56,538 bases of DNA from Chloroflexota bacterium (GCA_026713245.1 JAPOOU010000003.1:1-56538); one strand, 5' to 3'; positions 37,480-47,530 are shown, counted from the stretch's first letter. Numbers and translations: made by a program. The notes: generated from the sequence alone by a model not told the origin.

Positions 37480-38652
37480 ATGCGCAAGGCGCTCATGCGG
37501 CGCGGATTGATCACAGTTGCCGCCCTAGCTACAATTCTCGCATTGGTCTGGGTTTTTGGCTTTGCTCGAAACATGGCACAGGATCAAGAAGGCTGCAATC
37601 CCAGCCATTTGCGGACGGTCAATTGGTCTACCGACTTCTGCAACAGTATCGTCGATGTCGAAGAGATCCTGGTGGGAAATCCGACAAAGGACGCCATTCC
37701 TTCGCTCACAGACCCGAGTATGGAGCCGGTCTCACAGGCTGCTGCCTGGCTGAGCGATCGTTCGCCGGTGATCGCGGTCGAGATCGATGGCGAAGCGCGC
37801 GCCTATCCACAGGCGATCCTGATGTGGCACGAGATCGCCAATGTCGAAATCGCCGGGATTCCGGTTGCGGTCACGTTTTGCCCGCTTTGCAACAGTTCGA
37901 TCACGTTTGATCGGCGCGTCGACGACGAATTGTTGGATTTTGGCGTCAGCGGGTTCCTGCGCAATAGCGACTTGATAATGTATGATCGCCAGAGCGAGAC
38001 CTGGTGGCAGCAGTTGACCGGTGAAGGACTCGTGGGCAGTTATGCCGGCGTTCTGCTGGATATCATTCCATCGCAGGTGATCAGCTTTGCCAGCTTTGCC
38101 GACCGTTATCCCGCAGGCCTGGTCCTTTCACGCGATACTGGTTTCTCGCGTCAGTATGGCATCAATCCATACCGCGATTACGACAGTCGCCCGGGAAGGC
38201 CCTTCCTGTTCCGAGGGGAAATTGACGCGCGGCTCGGCTCGCCAGTTGATCATGTATTGGCGGCGACCGTGAATGGCGTCGCCAAAGCCTATCCCTTCGC
38301 CATATTGCGTGAGCAAGGGGTGATTAACGACTCAATCGGGGGGAGGCCGGTTGCCGCTTTCTTCCAGGCCGGCGTTGCCAGCGCGCTGGGCGATTCGGTC
38401 ATAGACAACGCTGCCGATCTCGGTACGGCGGGCTTGTATCTTTCGACCCTTGACGGAATATCCTTGAGTTTCATTCAGCAGGATGATGGCAGCTTCACTG
38501 ACGAGCAAACGGGATCGACCTGGAATGCCTATGGGGAAGCGATTGCCGGCGACCTGCAGGGGCGCGAGTTGGAATGGGTTGACGCCTTCCCCCACTTCTG
38601 GTTTGCCTGGGCCGCTTTCCACCCGGAAACTGAAGTCTACAGCATTCAATAA
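37480..38652 (+). CDS. DUF3179 protein (first of three), N-terminally anchored
   Basis: The product has 390 residues. A membrane anchor or signal covers ~9-29. The DUF3179 landmarks are present: GEARAYPQAILMWHEIAN, PVAVTFCPLCNSS, FGVSGFLRNSDLIMYD, TWWQQLTGEG and TGSTWNAYGEAI, ending FPHFWFAWAAFHPETEVY. The invariant FCPLCN with two Cys suggests a metal- or redox-related site, but the family's function is unknown. An AAAGGA precedes the ATG. It is the first of three consecutive paralogues with short gaps (75 and 23 bases), so a single operon is likely. Confidence 0.88.
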   Translation: MRKALMRRGLITVAALATILALVWVFGFARNMAQDQEGCNPSHLRTVNWSTDFCNSIVDVEEILVGNPTKDAIPSLTDPSMEPVSQAAAWLSDRSPVIAVEIDGEARAYPQAILMWHEIANVEIAGIPVAVTFCPLCNSSITFDRRVDDELLDFGVSGFLRNSDLIMYDRQSETWWQQLTGEGLVGSYAGVLLDIIPSQVISFASFADRYPAGLVLSRDTGFSRQYGINPYRDYDSRPGRPFLFRGEIDARLGSPVDHVLAATVNGVAKAYPFAILREQGVINDSIGGRPVAAFFQAGVASALGDSVIDNAADLGTAGLYLSTLDGISLSFIQQDDGSFTDEQTGSTWNAYGEAIAGDLQGRELEWVDAFPHFWFAWAAFHPETEVYSIQ

Positions 38653-38727
38653 CTCGCTGGACTTTCCAGTCCGCTTTTGCGCGGGGGAAGACATGCCCGG
38701 CGAATTTGGAGTTCTGACGACGTGAAC

Positions 38728-39837
38728 ATGCGCAAGAAAAGCTTCAAGGATCTGGCGACTCTTGCGCTGATCGCGCTCGCGTTCATTGTAGTCGGGCAGG
38801 GACTGTTTCGCGATCCCGGTTCGGGTTGGAAAACCGACTTCGACAACGCGTCAATTGACATGGATGAGGTGATCTCGGGCGGGGTGCCGCGCGATGGCAT
38901 CCCGCCGATCGATGATCCGATATTCGTTGAGGCGGCGCGCGCCGTAGAATTGTCGCCGCAGTCGCCCGTGATCGCCCTGGAAATTGAGGGCGACGCGCGC
39001 GCCTATCCGCTCGAGGTTTTGACTCGCCACGAGATCGTCAACGATGTCGTGAGCGGCGCCCCGGTTGCAGTGACTTTTTGTCCCCTGTGCAATAGCGCTG
39101 TCGTCTTCGACCGCCGCGTCGCCGACAAGGTCTTGCGCTTTGGCGTATCGGGCAATCTGCGTTACAGCGACCTTATCATGTGGGACGATCTCACGGAGAC
39201 CTGGTGGCAGCAACTCACCGGCGAAGCCATTGTCGGCCACTACCGCGGCCACGTATTGCGGATGATAGGCTCGCAACTGGTCAGCTTTGAAGTCTTCGAG
39301 CAGCGTTACCCGGCGGGCAAGGTATTGCGCGGCCCGCTGGGGGGCTACGGGCGCAACCCTTACATCGGCTACGACAGCAGCCCGAAGCCATTTCTTTTCA
39401 AAGGACCCATTGACGATCGCCTTTTCGGGACGGAGCGCGTGCTGGGTGCGGTCATCGGCGATCAAGCCATATCCTACCCATTCAGCGCTTTGAAAGAGAG
39501 AGCCGTTGTCAATGACAGGGTGTCGGATCGCGACATTGTGATATTTTGGCAGTCCGGCGCCGCGAGCGCCCTGGACACGGGCGATATCGATTCGTCAAAG
39601 GATGTCGGCATGGCGCTGATGTATGACCGCCGCTTGTCTTCGGGCCAAGCGCTGGGCTTCCGTCACGATGCCGGCCGATTCGTCGACAAGGAAACGGGGA
39701 GCCGCTGGAATATCTGGGGCGAGGCGACCGACGGTCCCCTGGCGGGTAGCAGACTCAGCCAATTGCACGCTTACCCGCATTTCTGGTTCGCCTGGGCGGC
39801 CTTTTATCCCGAAGCGACTTTGTACTCTATCGAATAA
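38728..39837 (+). CDS. DUF3179 protein (second of three)
   Basis: The product has 369 residues from MRKKSFKDLATLALIALAF at 38728, giving an N-terminal membrane segment; the frame is open 17 codons upstream without features. It has the same landmarks as its neighbours: GDARAYPLEVLTRHEIVND, PVAVTFCPLCNSA, FGVSGNLRYSDLIMWD, TWWQQLTGEA, TGSRWNIWGEAT and FWFAWAAFYPEATLY. The N-terminal GGVPRDGIPPIDDP segment is shared with the third copy, so copies two and three are the closest pair. Confidence 0.88.
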   Translation: MRKKSFKDLATLALIALAFIVVGQGLFRDPGSGWKTDFDNASIDMDEVISGGVPRDGIPPIDDPIFVEAARAVELSPQSPVIALEIEGDARAYPLEVLTRHEIVNDVVSGAPVAVTFCPLCNSAVVFDRRVADKVLRFGVSGNLRYSDLIMWDDLTETWWQQLTGEAIVGHYRGHVLRMIGSQLVSFEVFEQRYPAGKVLRGPLGGYGRNPYIGYDSSPKPFLFKGPIDDRLFGTERVLGAVIGDQAISYPFSALKERAVVNDRVSDRDIVIFWQSGAASALDTGDIDSSKDVGMALMYDRRLSSGQALGFRHDAGRFVDKETGSRWNIWGEATDGPLAGSRLSQLHAYPHFWFAWAAFYPEATLYSIE

Positions 39838-39860
39838 CAATTCACGACAAAGGACATATC

Positions 39861-41570
39861 ATGCGCGAAATCGGCAAGATTCTCCCAATTATGCTAGCGC
39901 TTGTTGCACTGCTGTTCCCGGCAACTGGTCACGCTCAGCTCACCTGCGAAACGCCTCCCGCTCCCTTCGACAGACCGGAAGTGCTGGAAAACTGGCAGTC
40001 AGTCTGGGATTTGATGGATGTTTGCCAGCACCAGGAAGGCGTCTTCAGCGAGATCATTTCCGGCGGCGTCGGCCGCGACGGCATACCGCCTATCGACAAC
40101 CCGGCATTTGATAATTTGACCTTGGCGGATACCTGGCTGCAAGACGCCTCCCCCGTCATCGCAGTTGAAATCGACGGCATCGCCCGCGCCTATCCTTTGG
40201 CGATTTTGACGCGACATGAAATCGCTAACGATACCCTTGGCGAGACGCCAATTGCCGTCACGTTCTGTCCCCTGTGCAATAGCGCTATCGTATTCGACCG
40301 GCGTGTTGGCGAGGATGTGCTGCGCTTCGGCGTGAGCGGATTGCTGCGCAAAAGCGATCTGATCATGTGGGACGACGTCACGCAGAGCCTTTGGCAGCAA
40401 TTGACCGGCGAGGGCATCGTCGGCACGCACACCGGCGCGCTGCTTGATATCGTTCCGTCGCAAGTGGTGGGGTACGGCGCCTTCAAAGAGCAGTACCCGC
40501 ATGGGGAAGTGCTTTCGACGAACGGCCGTTTCTACGGCGCCAACCCCTACGTCAGTTACGATAGCAGTTCGCGGCCATTTCTGTTTATTGGCGAGCCGGA
40601 CGGTCGGCTCTTTGCCACGGAACGCGTGCTCGGCGCTATACTGGGAGACGTGCGCACGGCGTTTCCCTTTGCGGCGCTGTCCGAAGCCCGGGTGATCAAT
40701 GATACCGTGGGCGATGTCGAAGTTGTGGCGATCTGGCAGCCCGGCGCCTTCAGCGCCCTGGACGCGGCCAGCATTGATCTCTCGCGCGACGTGGGTATGG
40801 CCGGTTTGTTCGACCGGACCATCGACGGACGGACGCTGCGCTTCCGCGCCGACGGCGATGTGATCGTCGATGAAGCGACGGGCAGCACCTGGAATATCTT
40901 CGGCACAGCGGTTGCGGGCGAGCTCGCCGGAACCCAGTTGCGTTCGATCAACGCATTCCCGCACTTCTGGTTCGCCTGGGCGGCATTTTACCCGGATACC
41001 GAGTTGTACGGTTACGAGCCGTCAAGAATGGTCTTGACCGAACGGACGTATCTGGACCCGGTGCTGGGCAATCCCGACGCGCCGGTCACGCTGATCGAAT
41101 ATGGCGCTTACGGCTGCAGCGCTTGCAAGCACTGGCACGAGCAGGGCGTGGTTGATGACATTATCGCAGCATTCGATGGCAAGGTGAATTTCATTTACCG
41201 CGATATGCCAATAGTCTTGCCGGGGTACAGTCAAACGGCCGCCGAGATCGCGCAATGCGCCCTCGACCAGGGACAGGAACAGTTTTGGCTCATGCATGAT
41301 GCCCTGTTCACTTTGGCGCGTCAGGGTCAATCAAGTGCAGAAGACATGATGGAAATCGGCGCGCAAGTCGGTCTGGATGCCGACGCGCTACGGTCCTGTT
41401 TTCTGTCCGGCCTTCATGTCGAGACGGTGCGCTTCGACCTTGAAAGAGGCGAGGCATTGGGTATCCGCGGTACGCCCACCTTCATTATCGGCGAGCAGCC
41501 GGTGTTTAACGGGGATCCGGATCTGCTGCGGCAGTTGCTGCAAGCGGAATTGGACAAGCTCGATTCCTAG
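39861..41570 (+). CDS. DUF3179 - DsbA/thioredoxin-fold fusion protein, exported
   Basis: The product has 569 residues. A signal peptide covers ~1-26 (ILPIMLALVALLFPATGHA). Residues ~45-385 form the DUF3179 domain (ARAYPLAILTRHEIAND, FCPLCNSA, FWFAWAAFYPDTELY). Residues ~395-569 are a DsbA/DsbG-like thiol oxidoreductase with the active site YGAYGCSACKHWHE (C-S-A-C), the YRDMPIVLPGYSQTAAEIAQCA segment and the cis-Pro region GIRGTPTFIIG. The fusion implies that DUF3179 and thiol redox chemistry act together outside the membrane, perhaps on the CPLC cysteines. This is the last gene of the three-gene unit, followed by a strong terminator. Confidence 0.9.
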   Translation: MREIGKILPIMLALVALLFPATGHAQLTCETPPAPFDRPEVLENWQSVWDLMDVCQHQEGVFSEIISGGVGRDGIPPIDNPAFDNLTLADTWLQDASPVIAVEIDGIARAYPLAILTRHEIANDTLGETPIAVTFCPLCNSAIVFDRRVGEDVLRFGVSGLLRKSDLIMWDDVTQSLWQQLTGEGIVGTHTGALLDIVPSQVVGYGAFKEQYPHGEVLSTNGRFYGANPYVSYDSSSRPFLFIGEPDGRLFATERVLGAILGDVRTAFPFAALSEARVINDTVGDVEVVAIWQPGAFSALDAASIDLSRDVGMAGLFDRTIDGRTLRFRADGDVIVDEATGSTWNIFGTAVAGELAGTQLRSINAFPHFWFAWAAFYPDTELYGYEPSRMVLTERTYLDPVLGNPDAPVTLIEYGAYGCSACKHWHEQGVVDDIIAAFDGKVNFIYRDMPIVLPGYSQTAAEIAQCALDQGQEQFWLMHDALFTLARQGQSSAEDMMEIGAQVGLDADALRSCFLSGLHVETVRFDLERGEALGIRGTPTFIIGEQPVFNGDPDLLRQLLQAELDKLDS

Positions 41571-41580
41571 GGCAAATCAG

Positions 41581-41614
41581 AAAGTTCCTCCCGCGGCGCG
41601 GGAGGAACTTTTTC
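41581..41614 (+). terminator. Strong terminator after the DUF3179 cluster
   Basis: A perfect 14-bp stem starting AAAGTTCCTCCCGC with a 3-base loop is followed by TTCTTC. It begins ten bases after the stop codon. Confidence 0.92.
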
Positions 41615-41624
41615 TTCACTCTTC

Positions 41625-41708
41625 TTAGCCGCTCGGCGACAGCGGAACATTCTCCTGCGCTCACACAAAGCAACAGACCTCGTCGTGGCATGAGCGACGC
41701 AGGTTTTT
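41625..41708 (-). repeat. Dispersed two-hairpin repeat, copy R6
   Basis: On the minus strand it reads ACCTGCGTCGCTCATGCCACG, then TTTGTGTGAGCGCAGG, ending with GTCGC-CGA-GCGGC, where a G-T pair replaces G-C in the final hairpin. It lies between the converging DUF3179 and transporter operons. Confidence 0.72.
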
Positions 41709-41726
41709 GGTTTTGAGAAGCAAGAA

Positions 41727-42497
41727 CTAGAGTATCTGATCGAGGAATTCTTGTGTGCGCGGGTGATGTTCGATCTCGGGATTGAAGAAGTTCTCCGGCG
41801 GGCCCTGCTCGACGATGCGGCCCATGTCCATGAAAATGATGCGGTCGGCGACTTCCCGCGCGAAGCCCATCTCGTGTGTCACGACCAGCAGGGTCATGTA
41901 AGTACGAGCCAGTTCTGTCATTACATCGAGCACTTCCTTGATCATTTCCGGATCGAGGGCCGAGGTAGGCTCGTCGAAGAGCATGATCTTTGGTTCCATC
42001 GACAGGGCCCGCGCGATGGCCACGCGCTGCTGCTGCCCGCCGGATAGCTGTCCCGGATATTTGAAGGCTTGTTCGGGAATACCCACGCGCTCCAGCAACT
42101 CCATGGCGCGCTGTTCGGCTTTGTCGCGGGCCCAGTGCCGCACTTTCATCGGCGCCAGAGAGATATTGTCCAACACCGTCAAATGGGGGAAGAGATTAAA
42201 CTGCTGGAATACCATGCCGGTTTCGCGGCGAATATCGGCGATGTTCTGCACGTCATGGCTGAGCTCGATACCATCGACAATGATTTGACCGTCCTGATGC
42301 TCTTCCAGTCGATTGATGCAACGGATGAAGGTCGACTTGCCCGAACCGGAGGGCCCAATGATTACAAGCACCTCTTGCGGCATAATTTCCAGAGAGATAT
42401 TGCGCAGGACGTGGAATTCGCAAAACCATTTGTTCATGTCACGAAAAATAATGATTGGCTCATCGCCCGCCATAACTTGTTTTGTGCCGTCTTCCAT
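41727..42497 (-). CDS. Amino-acid ABC transporter ATP-binding protein (GlnQ/AapP-like)
   Basis: The product has 256 residues. Walker A is GPSGSGKST, the Q-loop lies in [11 protein letters not shown], the signature is LSGGQQQR, Walker B is [12 protein letters not shown], and the switch His is in [12 protein letters not shown]. The [11 protein letters not shown] and HEMGFA sequences are typical of the polar amino-acid uptake (PAAT) family. It is the last gene of the transporter operon, 50 bases after the large permease gene. Confidence 0.94.
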   Translation of the reverse strand: MEDGTKQVMAGDEPIIIFRDMNKWFCEFHVLRNISLEIMPQEVLVIIGPSGSGKSTFIRCINRLEEHQDGQIIVDGIELSHDVQNIADIRRETGMVFQQFNLFPHLTVLDNISLAPMKVRHWARDKAEQRAMELLERVGIPEQAFKYPGQLSGGQQQRVAIARALSMEPKIMLFDEPTSALDPEMIKEVLDVMTELARTYMTLLVVTHEMGFAREVADRIIFMDMGRIVEQGPPENFFNPEIEHHPRTQEFLDQIL

Positions 42498-42547
42498 AAT
42501 ATCCTCCCTCGATCCCGTATGCCGGGCGGGAAACCCTCCAAGTTATG

Positions 42548-45500
42548 TTACAACTGCTGCGCCCGAGCCGCGCCCGAGCCGGTCGCTTCGACGCGGCGAC
42601 TGATATACGACATGATGTAACTGAAAACGAAATAAATGATCGCGACGTACAAGAAGGTCTCTTGCCGCCGCTGCAAGAACTCCGGCTGCGCCACGACGCG
42701 ATACGCGATACCGGTAATCTCCGCCAAGCCAACGATGAAGACTAGCGAGGTGTCTTTGAACAAGGAGATGAACTGTCCTACCAGCGCCGGAATCACCGCT
42801 CGCAAGGCTTGTGGCAACAAGATATAAAGCGTCGTCTGCCAGCCGGACAAGCCGATTGCTTGCGCGGCTTCGGTTTGTCCAGTGTCGAGCGACTGCAAGC
42901 CACCGCGGACGTTCTCCGCCAGGTAGGCGGCGCTAAACAAGGTAATGCCAACCCAGGCGCGTACGGCGTTTTCCACCGACGCCAGTGTTGGATCAATCAG
43001 CGGAACCATCAATACGGCCATGAAGAGAATGGTGATCAATGGCACGCCGCGAACTGTTTCGATATAGACGATACAGGTATATTTGACGACGGTCAGATTG
43101 CTGCGCCGCCCCAGCGCCAGAAGCAAGCCAATCGGGAAGGAGGCGCCGATGCCGAGGATCGTCAGTTGCATCGTCAGCATCAAGCCGCCCCACAGGCGCT
43201 TGTCGGAAAGCGGCATCAGGTCATGTGGCGATGCTTGCAGCGCGCCTTGCGATTCCAGACCCAGTACGATGCTCGGGATAATGAGCAGGACAAGGAACCA
43301 TGCCAGCGTTATCGCGCCCATCATGCGCTCGGGATAGCGATACAAAATCGGACCGTTCGCATCGCGTTTCCATTTGAGTTTGTCGCCCTGGGCCCTTTCC
43401 CCGCGCTTGAAAGCCAGCGCGCCCGCACCCAGCCAGATGATGAAATAAATGGTTGACCAGCGATCAACGGACGTCCAGGTCTGCATCCAAAAATACGTCA
43501 TCAAGAGCAAGCCTAATGTGATACGACTTGACGACCAATGGAGCGTGCCACTGAAGAACATCCAGCCCAGCCACAGGGCGGCGGCGACAGCAACCATGGT
43601 CGCGGCAGACCCGTCTCCGCTAATCGAAAGCAGATTTGTATTGGCGAAGATGAATATAAACACGAGGCAAGAGAGCAAATAGCCGATACGCTTGGCATTC
43701 GCGTCAATGCTGCCGCGGCGGGCAAAGCCCAGCAAGCCCAAGCCCACACCGACGACCGCCAGGACGATCCAGATCAACAGCGAACTGATAGCGTCAGCCG
43801 TCCAGTTCTCCCAAACAAAGTTGATGACATAGCCCTGCGCGATTTGCAGGAAGAATCCGCCGATCAATAACAGGTATCCCGCGTTGCCCACAAAACCGAG
43901 GCCAATAAAGTACATCAGCAGCAGCCAGATCAAGCCGCCCGCCATGCTGCCGATTGCAGCGCCCGACAAACCCCCGACGCCGGAGGCCAACAAATACATA
44001 GCAAAGGGGTAGATTCCCCAGCCGTATATCAACAACCTGGTAATGGACGCTTCGGCCGCGTCCCCGGTATTCGTACGGTTTAGCCAAGCTTCAACGCGCT
44101 GCACGAGCAGCACTGTGCCAAATGCCGCTGCGAATTTCAGGATCAGCGCCGGCAAGTCGTCAATCCCGCCGTTGCCACCTAACAGCGCGAAGTACACTAA
44201 CAGGATGAGCAGTGGCGATGTCGCTGCAGCCAATACCGTGGCGCGGCTATTGTTACTGTTGAACAGTGTCTGCTCGCCCAGCAGATGCGCGAGCGCCCTT
44301 CCCAGAATATAGCCCCAGGCGACGGTGATAAAACACGGCAACAGCAATACTTCGATCTGCTCGAGAAAGAGCGGAATGAAATGCACCAGATAGGTTGGCA
44401 AATCGCGCAAGCCGCGGAACTGGTTGTCGATCAAAGCGATGATCGGCGCGTCCTTGCCGTCGATCTGCGGCCGGCTGCCAAAAATCTCCAACTCGTTATC
44501 GGTCAGCCGCACGAATTGCGACTCTGACGCGCTCAACGTGCGCTCGACGATCGGGAATATGCCACGGACAGCCAGGATGCCCGTACCCGCGTCGCCCGCG
44601 GCCGCGTCCTTTGACAAGATATACCAGCCGTCGCGCGGTATCTGGTAGGAGACTGTCTCCCCTGCCCGGCTGACCACGCCCTCCGCCAGAATCTCAAAAG
44701 TCTCCGCATCGTGGATCGCGACCTGCATCGGCGTCTGACCCAAATCATAGATATCGACCACCGATTGTGGCGTTAGCAAGCGGACAAACATTTCCCGCAG
44801 GAATTGCTCTTCCCACTTTACCGGTTGAATGAGATCTTCATTCTCGTTAGCCTGGTTAGGCTGGCCGATCAAATCCTCCGACAAATTCAGGATCAACTGA
44901 TTCCCCAGATCCTCGATCTGGGCGCTGCCTCGAACCGCCGCCGTCAGCTCCATATAGGCTGCTCGCGCCTCGGCAGTCATTGGGTCATCCGCGGTCAGGT
45001 TCGCCACGGCGTCGTCGACGACGTTTGCGGCGGCCTGAATGGCATCTTCGGGATTGCCTAGCCCGTTGAGCCCTTCCCGCAGACGTTTTAGCCAGGCTTT
45101 CAATTCGGCGATAGAGGCGTCCGAAGCCGTGAAGTAGTCGCCGAGATAGCCGATGTAATCGAACGTAGACGCTTGCATGTCATTGGTTCGGCTAAAGGTG
45201 CGGATGGCTAGCCGTGTGCGTTCTTCAAGCGCTTCCGTCAGTTCCCGGCTGACCATACGGTCGAATGTCTCCCGGGTCAATTTTATCTGCGTGAGCCGGT
45301 TACTTGCCGCATTGGCCAGGGCGTTGGCAGCGCGATCGGAGAAGCCCGCCAAGTTACTGAGGGTCTCGACATCGGCGACTTCTTCTTGCGCCAAATGTAT
45401 GGAGACGGTCTCCCCCGCTTGCGCGATAAATGCCAGGTTCTTTTGCGGCGTCAGCGACGAGGCGCGGTCGATGATGTCGATATTGCCCGATGTTAAATAA

Positions 45501-45949
45501 GAGTTTGGCTGCGGGATCGTCGCATTGATTAGCGCAGGCAAGACAGCCATCAGAACCAAGGCCACGAGCGTGATGATTGTCAGCATGCGCACGAGGGACT
45601 TGCGCGCCCAGGCCGCGAAGCTGACCCCCGTTAGCAAAGCCGATAGCAATACGGTGAGCCCCAGACGCCATTCCAGGCTGCGCTCGAATCGTTCCATCAT
45701 GAACAGGCGCTGGTTATTGATTATGGCAAACCAGTTAGCCGAGCGTATTGCCCAATCAAAAAAGCCGATGACCAGCGCCAGAACCAGAATTGACATAAGG
45801 ATTGAAACGACGATATCCGCCGGCGATCCAAAGAGGTTTTGACGCAGCCATGCGAGCAGACCCACCTCCAGCTTCGGCGGCGGCCTTGCCGGATCATCGT
45901 CGTAGTGGATGAGCGATTGCTTGACAACTATGCCATTGTCTTCCGTCAT
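42548..45949 (-). CDS. Giant AapM-like amino-acid ABC transporter permease
   Basis: The product has 1133 residues against about 370-400 usual for AapM. The N-terminal ~140 residues have three membrane segments (from IVVSILMSILVLALVIGFFDWAI). Residues ~150-545 form a large, probably extracytoplasmic domain of helical and beta parts (DVETLSNLAGFSDRAANAL; PRDGWYILSKDAAAG). About ten further membrane segments follow (~555-900). The C-terminal ~220 residues are the permease domain proper, with the EAA loop EAAQAIGLSGWQTTLYILLPQALRA. The frame is continuous throughout. It starts seven bases after the upstream permease stop. Confidence 0.88.
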   Translation of the reverse strand: MTEDNGIVVKQSLIHYDDDPARPPPKLEVGLLAWLRQNLFGSPADIVVSILMSILVLALVIGFFDWAIRSANWFAIINNQRLFMMERFERSLEWRLGLTVLLSALLTGVSFAAWARKSLVRMLTIITLVALVLMAVLPALINATIPQPNSYLTSGNIDIIDRASSLTPQKNLAFIAQAGETVSIHLAQEEVADVETLSNLAGFSDRAANALANAASNRLTQIKLTRETFDRMVSRELTEALEERTRLAIRTFSRTNDMQASTFDYIGYLGDYFTASDASIAELKAWLKRLREGLNGLGNPEDAIQAAANVVDDAVANLTADDPMTAEARAAYMELTAAVRGSAQIEDLGNQLILNLSEDLIGQPNQANENEDLIQPVKWEEQFLREMFVRLLTPQSVVDIYDLGQTPMQVAIHDAETFEILAEGVVSRAGETVSYQIPRDGWYILSKDAAAGDAGTGILAVRGIFPIVERTLSASESQFVRLTDNELEIFGSRPQIDGKDAPIIALIDNQFRGLRDLPTYLVHFIPLFLEQIEVLLLPCFITVAWGYILGRALAHLLGEQTLFNSNNSRATVLAAATSPLLILLVYFALLGGNGGIDDLPALILKFAAAFGTVLLVQRVEAWLNRTNTGDAAEASITRLLIYGWGIYPFAMYLLASGVGGLSGAAIGSMAGGLIWLLLMYFIGLGFVGNAGYLLLIGGFFLQIAQGYVINFVWENWTADAISSLLIWIVLAVVGVGLGLLGFARRGSIDANAKRIGYLLSCLVFIFIFANTNLLSISGDGSAATMVAVAAALWLGWMFFSGTLHWSSSRITLGLLLMTYFWMQTWTSVDRWSTIYFIIWLGAGALAFKRGERAQGDKLKWKRDANGPILYRYPERMMGAITLAWFLVLLIIPSIVLGLESQGALQASPHDLMPLSDKRLWGGLMLTMQLTILGIGASFPIGLLLALGRRSNLTVVKYTCIVYIETVRGVPLITILFMAVLMVPLIDPTLASVENAVRAWVGITLFSAAYLAENVRGGLQSLDTGQTEAAQAIGLSGWQTTLYILLPQALRAVIPALVGQFISLFKDTSLVFIVGLAEITGIAYRVVAQPEFLQRRQETFLYVAIIYFVFSYIMSYISRRVEATGSGAARAQQL

Positions 45950-45956
45950 GGTCTGG

Positions 45957-47513
45957 CTACCTTGTCACCAATTGAAATCGCTGGTTAACCAGGTTCATCA
46001 TCAGCGAGATCGAGAGGCTGATAAACAGATAGGAAAACATGATCATCACAATACCGGTCACGGATTGCCCTGACTGATTAATAATGGTATTCGATACCTG
46101 ATAGATATCCGTGTAGGACACCGCGATCGCCAGGCTGGAATTCTTGGCGAGATTGAGATACTGATTGCCCAACGGGGGGATAATCACGCGCAGCGCCTGC
46201 GGCAAGATGATCAGGCGCAGCATCTCGCCTTGAGAAATGCCCAATGCTCGCGACGCCTCGAGCTGTCCCTTGGGGACAGCCTGAATGCCCGCCCGCACGA
46301 TTTCGGCTATGAAAGAGGACGTATAAATCACCAAGCCCAGGAAGACTGCCAGATACGAAGGCGAAATCTCGATACCGGTCTCGATATTGCGGCCGCGCCT
46401 ATCCAGGGTCGGCGGGCGATAGATCAGTGGTTGCCGCGTATACTCCAGTTCTTGTTCGATGGTCAGAAGGCCGGACTGGAAGGCATCCTCGTAGGGCATG
46501 TCGACGGTGGTGTTTTGCTCGTCATCGAATACCGCGATAGTCGTCGGCGTTGGGCGCATGCCCAAGACCACCCAGCCGAGCAACGCAAAGCCAATGACCG
46601 AAACAATCGCGTAGCGGGTGCGCGGAATTGGCTTTCCGGTCGACTCGGTGACATACGCGAAGTAGCGCCACATGATCGTCGCCACAACCGAGCCTATCAC
46701 CACGAATACCATCCAGATCCCGAACATCGATGACGGGATCAACTCGAAGATGGCGACGCCCTTGATGCTGATGTAGAGGCCGGGGCTGAATTCGAGTGGG
46801 CTGCCTACGCCCACCAGCACGATTCCCAGGAGATTGACCAGAACCACAATGGCAATGCCGCCCTGTCGTATGCGCGTACGCCAGATCAGGTTGCGCATGC
46901 CGCCGCCGTATTGCCAAATGACAAAAATGATGAATAGAGACACGGCATATTGCAGCAAGGGCAAGCTGCGAATGCCCTCTATTGGGAAGGCGATTGCATC
47001 CTGCTGTGGGGGCAGGGCAAAAATGGCGATGAAGAACCAGGCGATAATTTGCAGCAAGACCGGCGTATTGCGCAGCACCTCGACATAGGCGCGCGATATG
47101 GTCCTAACCAGGTAATTGCGGCTCAACAGAAATATACCGACCATAATGCCGATCGCTGTCGTGGCGACCAGGCCGAGCAAGACAACGCGCAAGGTGTTGA
47201 TGAAGCCGACCCGAAAGGCGTCAATATAGCGGTCGCTAGACTGATAGTCGCCGGAATCCGCGATACCAAAGCCGGCGCGATTTTGCAAGAATTCAAAATT
47301 GGGGGACTGATTGGTCGCTTGCAGCGAGGAAGTGATGCGCGTACTGAGATCGTTCAACACCAGCACCACGACGAGGACAAAGCAGAGTTGAGCGATTCCC
47401 TGTAAGATCCTGCCATCCCGAAAAACCGCTGGCAGGACATTCTCGCTCGGCGCCTCGGCGCGCGTCTGCATTGGCAATTCCTCAGACATGTGAACGTGTA
47501 TCTTCTCTGACAT
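45957..47513 (-). CDS. AapQ-like amino-acid ABC transporter permease
   Basis: The product has 518 residues, longer than the usual ~400. The conserved permease parts are FRVGFINTLRVVLLGLVATTAIGIMVGI near the N-terminus and EASRALGISQGEMLRLIILPQALRVIIPPLGN (EAA loop) near the C-terminus. An additional stretch of about 100 residues lies between the membrane segments, including a Thr/Asp-rich probable external loop (~330-390). It pairs with the adjacent giant permease to form the membrane channel for amino acids. A promoter at 47531-47559 lies immediately upstream. Confidence 0.92.
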   Translation of the reverse strand: MSEKIHVHMSEELPMQTRAEAPSENVLPAVFRDGRILQGIAQLCFVLVVVLVLNDLSTRITSSLQATNQSPNFEFLQNRAGFGIADSGDYQSSDRYIDAFRVGFINTLRVVLLGLVATTAIGIMVGIFLLSRNYLVRTISRAYVEVLRNTPVLLQIIAWFFIAIFALPPQQDAIAFPIEGIRSLPLLQYAVSLFIIFVIWQYGGGMRNLIWRTRIRQGGIAIVVLVNLLGIVLVGVGSPLEFSPGLYISIKGVAIFELIPSSMFGIWMVFVVIGSVVATIMWRYFAYVTESTGKPIPRTRYAIVSVIGFALLGWVVLGMRPTPTTIAVFDDEQNTTVDMPYEDAFQSGLLTIEQELEYTRQPLIYRPPTLDRRGRNIETGIEISPSYLAVFLGLVIYTSSFIAEIVRAGIQAVPKGQLEASRALGISQGEMLRLIILPQALRVIIPPLGNQYLNLAKNSSLAIAVSYTDIYQVSNTIINQSGQSVTGIVMIMFSYLFISLSISLMMNLVNQRFQLVTR

Positions 47514-47530
47514 GAATTTTATTTCTGTAT

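Noticed and set aside
42069-42620. 183-codon plus-strand frame opposite the transporter ATPase
   Set aside because: Antisense to intact ABC ATPase motifs.
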